This document shows positions 8,204 through 14,208 of a DNA stretch of 31,166 nt, piece after piece (the stretch's first letter is position 1; the number at the start of each line of letters is the position of its first letter). The DNA is from an uncultured Collinsella sp. (GTDB lineage: Bacteria > Actinomycetota > Coriobacteriia > Coriobacteriales > Coriobacteriaceae), in assembly GCA_900542945.1 (NCBI GenBank), contig UQPI01000024.1:1-31166 (forward strand), written 5' to 3'. The notes beneath the pieces are model-generated. The model was not told the DNA's origin, made no database searches, and saw only the letters and a list, made by a program, of their open reading frames with translations. Position numbers and translations under genes: made by a program.

Positions 8204-8767
8204 CTAGACGCGGGAGACGAACTTGCCGTCGCGGGTGTCAACCTTGATGACCTCGCCCTCGTTGAGGTACATGGGGACCTGGATGACAGCGCCGGTGTCG
8301 ATCGTGGCCGGCTTGGTGGAACCCTGGACGGTGTCGCCCTTAAAGCCCGGGTCGGTCTGGACGATGGTAGTCTCGATGAACATCGGCGGGGTCACGCCCA
8401 TGAGCTCATCGTCGGCGAAGAGCAGCTGGCAGATGTCGTTCTCGCGCAGCCACTTGGAGTTCTCGCCCACCATGTCCTCGGGAACGGGAACCTGCTCATA
8501 GGACTCGTTGTCCATGAAGATGTAGTCGGTGCCATCGTTGTAGAGGTACTGGAACTCACGGGTGGTGAGCATGACGCTCTCGAACTTGGTGCCGGCGTTG
8601 CAGGTGTTCTCGACGACGCGGCCGCTCTTGATGTCGCGGGTCTTGTAGCGCACAAATGCGCCGCCCTTGCCCGGCTTGACATGCTGGAACTCGACGATGG
8701 TGTAGACCTTGTCCTTAATGCGGAGACCGAGGCCGTTCTTGAAGTCGGCGGTAGAAATGGTAGGCAT
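8204..8767 (-). CDS. efp: Translation elongation factor P
   Basis: EF-P relieves ribosome stalling at polyproline stretches. It has three domains in 187 aa, the usual length. KOW-like domain I carries VKPGKGGAFVR with Lys34 at the tip, the position modified in other bacteria; no modification enzyme (EpmA, YmfI-like or EarP) is encoded in this window. The ATG at 8767 is preceded by AAAGG. An upstream ATG (8800) has no ribosome site and lies just downstream of the promoter. It is the first gene of a seven-gene minus operon running to recN. Confidence 0.96.
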   Translation of the reverse strand: MPTISTADFKNGLGLRIKDKVYTIVEFQHVKPGKGGAFVRYKTRDIKSGRVVENTCNAGTKFESVMLTTREFQYLYNDGTDYIFMDNESYEQVPVPEDMVGENSKWLRENDICQLLFADDELMGVTPPMFIETTIVQTDPGFKGDTVQGSTKPATIDTGAVIQVPMYLNEGEVIKVDTRDGKFVSRV

Positions 8768-8824
8768 ATCGACCTTTCTTGTTATGGGCAGAACGCACAA
8801 GCGTCCAAATTACATACGACCGAA

Positions 8825-8830
8825 ATTATA
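8825..8830 (-). promoter_or_regulatory. -10 box (TATAAT) of the efp operon promoter
   Basis: A consensus TATAAT reads on the minus strand, preceded directly by TG, about 58 nt upstream of the efp start and just downstream of the pepP terminator. No good -35 hexamer is seen at 16-18 nt (best is CTGCAG-like). It is the only convincing promoter feature for the long efp-to-recN operon. Confidence 0.6.
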
Positions 8831-8861
8831 CACTTGCAGACGGCGCCTGCAGCGAGCGCAT

Positions 8862-8904
8862 AAAAAGAGAACGCGGGGCGTCCGAATCGATTCGGACGCC
8901 CCGC
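8862..8904 (-). terminator. Terminator of pepP
   Basis: A 32-nt perfect palindrome (8873-8904) centred on TCGA gives a very stable GC-rich hairpin. On the minus strand it is followed by GTTCTCTTTTT. It starts about 22 nt past the pepP stop. The plus strand has no T-run after it, so it works for the minus strand only. Confidence 0.92.
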
Positions 8905-8926
8905 CCCAAAAATCTATCGAAATGAG

Positions 8927-10057
8927 CTAGCAATCGATGACGTGGAGGTCATGCGGCGTCTTGGTGAAGGGCTCGTAGCCGTTCTCGGTGACCACGCCGT
9001 AGTCCTCCAGGCGCACGCCGCCCACGCCGGGCAGGTAGACACCGGGCTCCATGGTAATAACCGAGCCAACCTCGATGATATTCTTGCTGCGGTTGAAGTT
9101 GGGCAGCTCGTGGATGTCAATGCCCACGCCGTGGCCCAGACCATGGTTGTAGTAATCGCCATAGCCGGCATCGCCAATGATCTTCTTGGAAAGCTTGAAA
9201 ATGTCGTTGCCCTCGACGCCCGGATGGATAGCGGCGACGCACTCCTCGTGGGTGCGGCGTACGAGCGCGTACAAGTCGAGCTGCTCCTGGGTGGGCTCGC
9301 CCATCACGACGGTGCGCGTCATGTCGGAACGATAATCGCAGTAGCCCGCGCCGTAATCCATGAGGACGAAGTCGCCCTTCTCGATCACGCGATCACTGGG
9401 GACGGCATGCGGGTTGGCGGTATTGGGGCCGCTCGCCACGATAGAGCCGAAGGCCAAGCTGTCGGCGCCGTTGGCGAACATAAAGTTCTCGAGCTCGTTG
9501 CGAACCTGCTTCTCGGTCATACCGGGCTTAATAAAGCCGAGCATATGCTGGAAGGCGGCGTCGGTGATCGACTGCGCATGGCGCATGAGCTCGATCTCCT
9601 CGGCATCCTTGATGGCGCGCATCTTGCGAATGTCGTCATGCATCAGCGGCAGCATGCAGGCGACGGAACGATCCTCCAGGCCACGCTGAATACCCTGGTA
9701 GAAGTTGATCTGCATGTCGTCCTCGACAGCGCAGACGCGGCACTTGTTGGCCGCGATCTTGCCGGCGACCCAACCGGGGATGGTGCCCTCGTCCATGTCG
9801 TAGACCCAGGGGCTGCCGGCGGGCGTGTTCTCCTCAAAGCTGTTGAGGTAGCGCGAGTCAGTATGGAACAGGCACTGGTCAGCCGTAATAAACGCCGCGT
9901 GCGGGAACTCGAAGGTGTAATCAAAGACGCCCTTCACGCCCGTAAGCCAACGAAGATTGGCCTCGTCACGAACCACGATAGCGTCGTAGCCGCGCTCAGC
10001 CATCAGGGTACGGACACGCTCGATACGACCGGCAGGGCCGGCAGCAAACTCTGACAT
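8927..10057 (-). CDS. pepP: Xaa-Pro aminopeptidase / M24 family metallopeptidase
   Basis: Cytoplasmic dinuclear-metal peptidase of family M24B that cleaves at proline-containing peptides. The creatinase-type N-domain is at about 10-150 (EANLRWLTG; LFHTDSRY). The catalytic pita-bread domain is at about 155-376. All five metal ligands are present: Asp234 (MDYGAG), Asp245 (SDMTRT), His309 (GLGHGVG), Glu337 (TMEPGVY) and Glu351 (RLEDYG). The 376 aa length is normal. AAAGGA lies 7 nt before the ATG. It sits between the aroB-like gene and efp, matching the actinobacterial aroB-pepP(Q)-efp-nusB order, but has its own terminator. Aminopeptidase P and prolidase (PepQ) cannot be fully separated by sequence, so the symbol is tentative. 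Confidence 0.9.
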   Translation of the reverse strand: MSEFAAGPAGRIERVRTLMAERGYDAIVVRDEANLRWLTGVKGVFDYTFEFPHAAFITADQCLFHTDSRYLNSFEENTPAGSPWVYDMDEGTIPGWVAGKIAANKCRVCAVEDDMQINFYQGIQRGLEDRSVACMLPLMHDDIRKMRAIKDAEEIELMRHAQSITDAAFQHMLGFIKPGMTEKQVRNELENFMFANGADSLAFGSIVASGPNTANPHAVPSDRVIEKGDFVLMDYGAGYCDYRSDMTRTVVMGEPTQEQLDLYALVRRTHEECVAAIHPGVEGNDIFKLSKKIIGDAGYGDYYNHGLGHGVGIDIHELPNFNRSKNIIEVGSVITMEPGVYLPGVGGVRLEDYGVVTENGYEPFTKTPHDLHVIDC

Positions 10058-10089
10058 GCAGATTCCTTTCTTGTTGTCTCTAAAAGTGC

Positions 10090-10152
10090 GGGACGGGTCT
10101 CAACCGAACGACGGAATCGCTTGCGATCCGCGACCGATTGAAAACCCGTCCC
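10090..10152. repeat. 63-nt near-palindrome between aroB-like and pepP
   Basis: The outer arms GGGACGGGT (10090-10098) and ACCCGTCCC (10144-10152) are perfectly complementary. The inner arms CGG-A-ATCGC (10112-10120) and GCGAT-CCG (10123-10130) form the tip, with weaker pairing (TCAA/TTGA) in between. On the minus strand it is followed by GCACTTTTAG, a weak U-tract. It may therefore terminate the alaS-aroB operon, but the size and symmetry also suit a dispersed palindromic repeat. A TTGAGA/TAGAGA pair overlapping its 3' side could be the pepP promoter; this is uncertain. Confidence 0.6.
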
Positions 10153-10189
10153 TCAACATGATACGAAAGACGATGGATGTCAATAAATC

Positions 10190-11299
10190 TTAGAGAAGTT
10201 CTTTGCGAGAAGCCAAGTAGGCGTGAGCATGGCGCTCAAGAACCTCGTCCTCAACGCTCGTTAGACGAATGGCGCCGAGTGCCGCGGGCAGCGGCAACAT
10301 GCTGCGGTTCGAGCGGACAAACTGCTGCCTGCGGAACTCCTCGACATATGCGGCAGGCTCCAGATCAAAGGCAAGCTCCTCGATACCAAAGTCCTCCAGG
10401 CAGTCATCGACCTCAAAGACGTAATCGATATCGAAGTCGCAGGCATCATGTGCTAGGCGCGCCTCAAAGCGCATGCCCTCGGACAACAGCTGGTAGGCAG
10501 GGACCTGCGAAGCGGCATCGCCCAAGCAGGCGCGCAGGGTACGCTCCCCCGTCTTGCCAAAATCGAGCGCATGACGGGCGCTCGGGTTCGTGGCCATCAG
10601 TACGTCCTTGCGGGCAGTCTGAGACCACTGAACGGCATTGACGAGCGCAACCTCCTCGCCCGCGAGAATCTCGGGGACGGTCTCGGTAAACTGATTCCAG
10701 CGGGACTTGCTGCTCGAAAGCATGGCGCCAACAAGTACCGCATAGCCGAGCTTGAGATCCTCGGGGTCAGCCTCGCGAACAAGGTCGAGGTCACACACGA
10801 CCAAGCCCGGCTCGGGACGGAACGCGATAGCGGGAAGCGCATTCGCCGACGAGGCGACAAGCGACTTCATGGTCGTCGCGACCGTGAGCATGGCGTCGAA
10901 CGTCGTCGGCAGCAAGGCACACTCGGTGCGACCGCACCACTGATTGGCACACCAGCAAACAACCGAGCAGGTCGCCGCGTCGCCGACAGCGACAACGAGA
11001 TCGTCGCAGGTAATGCCGTTAGCCGACAGGGCGCCAAAGACGGTATCGGCATCGGCAAGCGTAGCACCGGCAGGTGAAACCTCGAGGACGAGCAGCGACA
11101 CGGCAAAACCGGCGTCGATCAGCGCATGCTCGACGACCTCGCCAAATCGCTCGGATGTGGCGTCGTTCCAAACCACCATCGCGCGCTTGGGCTTGCCCAC
11201 AGCCGAGGCAAACATGCGCGGCAGCTCCTCGAACGCGCCCAATCCGACGCGGACATCGACACTGCGGTTTTGGAAATTGATAAGTTGACGGCGAATCAT
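10190..11299 (-). CDS. 3-dehydroquinate synthase homologue, active site degenerate
   Basis: This is a 369-aa AroB-family protein in the expected aroB slot directly after aroK; their ATGA overlap fixes the start. Homology to AroB is clear along its length (DTVF.AL; LVVAVGD; PTT at 131-133; VVCDLDLV at 167-174; an N-terminal nucleotide-fold pattern). The catalytic landmarks are gone. GGGVVGD is VGDAATC. The invariant DSSVGGKTG after PTT is MLTVATTMKS. The AEVIKYG segment with the zinc-binding Glu is GYAVLVGA (185-192). The zinc-His motif GHTFGHA is FGKTGERT (247-254). HGEAV is QLLSEG (270-275). A normal dehydroquinate synthase reaction (DAHP to 3-dehydroquinate) is therefore unlikely. The reading frame is intact with normal codon use, so it looks retained rather than freshly broken. 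Its present role is unknown. Confidence 0.85.
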   Translation of the reverse strand: MIRRQLINFQNRSVDVRVGLGAFEELPRMFASAVGKPKRAMVVWNDATSERFGEVVEHALIDAGFAVSLLVLEVSPAGATLADADTVFGALSANGITCDDLVVAVGDAATCSVVCWCANQWCGRTECALLPTTFDAMLTVATTMKSLVASSANALPAIAFRPEPGLVVCDLDLVREADPEDLKLGYAVLVGAMLSSSKSRWNQFTETVPEILAGEEVALVNAVQWSQTARKDVLMATNPSARHALDFGKTGERTLRACLGDAASQVPAYQLLSEGMRFEARLAHDACDFDIDYVFEVDDCLEDFGIEELAFDLEPAAYVEEFRRQQFVRSNRSMLPLPAALGAIRLTSVEDEVLERHAHAYLASRKELL

Positions 11300-11829
11300 A
11301 GCAGTCCACGCTCCAAAAGCTTCTCGGCACAAAGGTAGGAAACGTCCTCGAAGGACTTGTTGCGAATATCAAGGGTAATATCGGCGGCCTGGCGATACAG
11401 CGGACGGCGATGCTCAAACAGGCGCGCAGCGTGCTCGGGCGAGCGGAAATCGGGCCGGGTATCGGAGCGGCGAATCTGGCGCAACGAGTCCTCAAAGTCG
11501 CCTTCGAGGTACACACAGGTACCCATCTCGTGCATCAGCTCAATGTTCACCGGCGTCTCGACGATGCCACCCCCGCACGATACCAGCAGGCTGCGCTCGC
11601 TTTGAAGCGAACGGAGTGCCGAGGTCTCGAGTTCACGAAAACGATCCTCGCCCTCGGTCTCAAATATCTCGGTCACCGACTTGCCGCATCGACGCACAAC
11701 CAAGCGATCGGTATCGATGAATCGACGCTTGAACATAGTGCCCACGTTGCGCGCAAGCGTCGACTTGCCCGCGCCCAAAAAGCCGATAAAGAAGATATGG
11801 TCGCAGCCGTGTTTAGTGTGCCGGGACAT
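11296..11829 (-). CDS. aroK: Shikimate kinase
   Basis: P-loop kinase that phosphorylates shikimate to shikimate 3-phosphate in aromatic amino acid biosynthesis. The 177-aa protein keeps the family residues: Walker A GFLGAGKS (16-23); FIDTD with Asp39/Asp41; FRELE with an Arg at about 65 for shikimate; CGGGIV (85-90); a lid region with RPDF; and RRPLYRQ near the C-terminus. It is co-transcribed with yqeG upstream (8-nt gap) and the aroB-like gene downstream (4-bp overlap). The contrast between this intact enzyme and its degenerate partner is odd. A shikimate-like kinase with another substrate cannot be excluded. Confidence 0.9.
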   Translation of the reverse strand: MSRHTKHGCDHIFFIGFLGAGKSTLARNVGTMFKRRFIDTDRLVVRRCGKSVTEIFETEGEDRFRELETSALRSLQSERSLLVSCGGGIVETPVNIELMHEMGTCVYLEGDFEDSLRQIRRSDTRPDFRSPEHAARLFEHRRPLYRQAADITLDIRNKSFEDVSYLCAEKLLERGLL

Positions 11830-11837
11830 GACGAGAC

Positions 11838-12335
11838 CTATTCCTCGCAGGGAAGGTCGCGCAGGGCCCGGCGCTCAAAGATACGGAAGATCTGCGTATA
11901 CCACAGGTCCTGCGTCGCCTGCGGCTTGACCAAGATGGTATCGACGCCGGCGAAGTTGCCGCTCCACACGTCCGTGTAGAGCTGATCACCGATCAGCACT
12001 GCCTCGTCGGCCGTGGCGCCGAGGCGCTTAAGACCCGCCTTGAGGGCAAACGGCGCCGGCTTCATGGCGTGGCTGATGGCCTCGAGTCCAAGCTCGCGTG
12101 CAGAGCTCATGACCTGGTCGCGATGCCAGTTGTTGGACACCATGCACAGCTTAAAGCCTTTGGCGCGGGCGGCATCGAGCCAAGCGGAAACCGCGGCGGG
12201 AACCTGCTCGGTGTCGCGCGGCACCAGGGTGTTATCGCGATCGAGCAGAATGGCGCGTTTGCCGTCGGCCCACAGGGTATCAAGGTCGATGCGATCGACC
12301 GAGGCAACGTATCGTTTGGGGCTAAAAATCCTCAT
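11838..12335 (-). CDS. YqeG-type HAD IIIA phosphatase
   Basis: Small HAD-superfamily phosphatase (165 aa) of the YqeG type. The motifs are: LLDRDNTLV (30-38, nucleophile Asp32 and Asp34), MVSNNW (65-70), Lys92 in KPAPFAL, and IGDQLYTDV (115-123). Homologues in Gram-positive bacteria have been assigned as PGP phosphatase-like proteins, but the substrate is not settled. The frame is open far upstream into mltG, but the real start is the ATG at 12335, one base after the mltG stop. The family N-terminus begins there (FSPKRYVASVDRID). It is in operon with mltG and aroK. Confidence 0.87.
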   Translation of the reverse strand: MRIFSPKRYVASVDRIDLDTLWADGKRAILLDRDNTLVPRDTEQVPAAVSAWLDAARAKGFKLCMVSNNWHRDQVMSSARELGLEAISHAMKPAPFALKAGLKRLGATADEAVLIGDQLYTDVWSGNFAGVDTILVKPQATQDLWYTQIFRIFERRALRDLPCEE

Positions 12336-12336
12336 G

Positions 12337-13770
12337 CTAATTCCAAGACTGTTGATGCTCTTCGTAGGTTTGCGAGAAGTACTCCTCGTCCTGCGTAATG
12401 TAGAAATACAGGTCATCGGAGTCGGTCGGCTCAAGCGTGGCCTTGAGTGCCTCGAGCGACGGAGAGCAGATGGGCGTGGGCGGCAGGCCCTCATGCTTAT
12501 AGGTGTTATACGGACTATCGCTCTGCAGGTCGTCGGCGGTAACCTCGCCACCGGTGACATACATCATGGTCGCATCGCTGTTGAGATAGCGCAAACCGTC
12601 GAGCTTGCCGGCAAGGCGGTTGTAGAAGACCGAGGCCACGTGCGCACGTTGATCGGCGTTGAGGCCCTCGCGCTCAACGATAGAGGCCAAGTTGACGATG
12701 TCGTAGTCGGACATCTCCACGCCATAGCGCTCCTTGATCTTGGCTTTGCAGCTCGCAAAGTCAAGCGACTTGTACTCGGTCTTAAACTGATCGAGCATGG
12801 CGCGAATCACGTCATCGGCCGTCGGCGAATCACCCAACGAATAGGTCTTGGGGAACAAGAAACCCTCGAGCGAGTCGTTGGCGGCGCCCTTAAGGAAGCT
12901 ATAGTCGTCCACGTAGTTGGAGGCCTTGGCCTGGTTGAGGAAGTCTTCCTTAGAGATGCTGTCGTAGGCCTGGGCCACACGGTCGGCAACTTGATCGACC
13001 GTTAGGCCCTCAGGGATAGTCAGCGCATTGGAGCCCGCGTTGGGGCCTTCCATGAGCTGCTGAACAACCTTGGTCGCATCCATGAGTGTGGTGAACGAAT
13101 AGGTACCAGGCTTGAGCGACATATCGGCGTTGAGCTTTTTCACCGCCGCATAGTAATCCTTGGGATTCTCGACGATATGGTTCTCGGAGAGAATCGAGGC
13201 GATCGTATCGCCCGAAGCACCGTCGGGAATGGTTATCGTAACCTGCTGACCAGCCGTGACCTTCGTATCCCCACCGGCAAAGAAGCCCTTGACGGCTGGC
13301 ACGACAAAGAAAGCGATCGCAACAAGCGCGAGCACCGCCACCACAACGCCGATGATCATGGGAACCGGAGAACTCTTCTTTTGAGCACCGCGACGAGAAT
13401 GCGTGTTGTAGCTCGAGCGCGTGGCCGGAGCAACGCCATGCGAACCGCGAGCGTGATGCGAATGCGATTGAGGGGCCTGAGTTCGCTGGGTAGGTGCCTG
13501 CTGCTTAAAGCGGGTACCGCCTGCAGGCTGGGCCGTACGAGCAGTGGGCTGCTGAGCCGCGTGAGAAGCCGAATGCTGAACCGAACGAGCAGAAGGCTGC
13601 TGACCCGTCCGTTGAACAGGTTGGGCCGAACGAGAGAAGGATTGCACCGGGCGCGCGGCAGGCTGAGCTGCGCGCTGCGTCGGCTGTGCCGGACGCTGGT
13701 CAGGCTGGGCAGGGCGCGACGCCGGCTGCTGCATACGATTCGGCTGGCGCGGATCGGAAGCGCTAGGCAT
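12337..13770 (-). CDS. mltG: Endolytic murein transglycosylase MltG (YceG-like)
   Basis: Membrane-anchored lytic transglycosylase that cleaves nascent glycan strands and so ends peptidoglycan polymerisation. The 477-aa protein has three parts. A cytoplasmic N-terminal region (1-135) is very rich in Gln, Pro, Arg, Ala and Ser, with loose QP-x-QR repeats. One membrane segment follows (about 136-158). The extracellular LysM-like plus YceG catalytic domain has TIPEGLTVDQVA, LEGFLFPKTY and LASIVEREG, with the catalytic Glu at about 366, and PYNTYKHEGLPPTPICSPS near the end. The start at 13770 follows GAGGAGG and overlaps ruvX by 8 bp. The ruvX-mltG pairing is common in Gram-positive bacteria. The N-terminal tail is much longer than in the E. 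coli enzyme. Confidence 0.93.
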   Translation of the reverse strand: MPSASDPRQPNRMQQPASRPAQPDQRPAQPTQRAAQPAARPVQSFSRSAQPVQRTGQQPSARSVQHSASHAAQQPTARTAQPAGGTRFKQQAPTQRTQAPQSHSHHARGSHGVAPATRSSYNTHSRRGAQKKSSPVPMIIGVVVAVLALVAIAFFVVPAVKGFFAGGDTKVTAGQQVTITIPDGASGDTIASILSENHIVENPKDYYAAVKKLNADMSLKPGTYSFTTLMDATKVVQQLMEGPNAGSNALTIPEGLTVDQVADRVAQAYDSISKEDFLNQAKASNYVDDYSFLKGAANDSLEGFLFPKTYSLGDSPTADDVIRAMLDQFKTEYKSLDFASCKAKIKERYGVEMSDYDIVNLASIVEREGLNADQRAHVASVFYNRLAGKLDGLRYLNSDATMMYVTGGEVTADDLQSDSPYNTYKHEGLPPTPICSPSLEALKATLEPTDSDDLYFYITQDEEYFSQTYEEHQQSWN

Positions 13771-14191
13771 GCTGGACCTCCTCGTTTTTACGATCGAGCC
13801 ACGTCTGCAAAAACAGGCTGGCGGCAATCATGTCGATCTTGCCCCTCATCTGCTTTTCGTTGAGTCCCTGCTCGCGCAGGATACGCTTGGCCTCTTGCGA
13901 GGACAGACGCTCGTCCTCAAACTCCAGCGGAAGATCGAGCTCGTCGGCAATCTTTTGCGCCACAGCGGCAACGCGCTCGGCCTGAGGGCCGGGCTCACCG
14001 GCCATGGTCAGGGGACGTCCGCTTACCAGGATGTCGGGCTCATAGTCCTCGACCAGGTAGCGGAACGTCTTGGCCATACCGGTGACCTCGGCGGCCGGGA
14101 GCACCTTAACGGGCATCGCCATCTTGCCATCACGGCTCGAGACGGCGATGCCAATCCTGGTCTCCCCTATGTCCAACGCAAGCGCGACCAC
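13763..14191 (-). CDS. ruvX: RuvX/YqgF RNase H-like nuclease
   Basis: Putative Holliday-junction resolvase (YqgF family), also implicated in 16S rRNA 5' processing in E. coli. The 142-aa RNase H-like fold is recognisable by ALDIGETRIGIAVS (5-18, catalytic Asp7), VSGRPLTMAGEPG in the middle, and FEDERLSSQEA with the second acidic cluster. The start is GTG; an in-frame stop four codons upstream leaves no alternative, and the ribosome site is poor (AGAAG). It lies 17 nt after alaS and overlaps mltG by 8 bp. The alaS-ruvX-mltG order is widespread. Confidence 0.92.
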   Translation of the reverse strand: MVALALDIGETRIGIAVSSRDGKMAMPVKVLPAAEVTGMAKTFRYLVEDYEPDILVSGRPLTMAGEPGPQAERVAAVAQKIADELDLPLEFEDERLSSQEAKRILREQGLNEKQMRGKIDMIAASLFLQTWLDRKNEEVQHA

Positions 14192-14208
14192 AGTGACTTC
14201 TTAGATTC

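Noticed and set aside
10190..11299. Calling the aroB-like gene a pseudogene
   Set aside because: There is no frameshift or internal stop, codon use matches its neighbours, and it keeps an ATGA overlap with aroK, so an intact but divergent protein fits better.
12336..12560. N-terminal extension of the YqeG-type phosphatase into mltG
   Set aside because: The extra 75 residues are the out-of-frame shadow of the mltG 3' end; the family N-terminus begins at the ATG at 12335.
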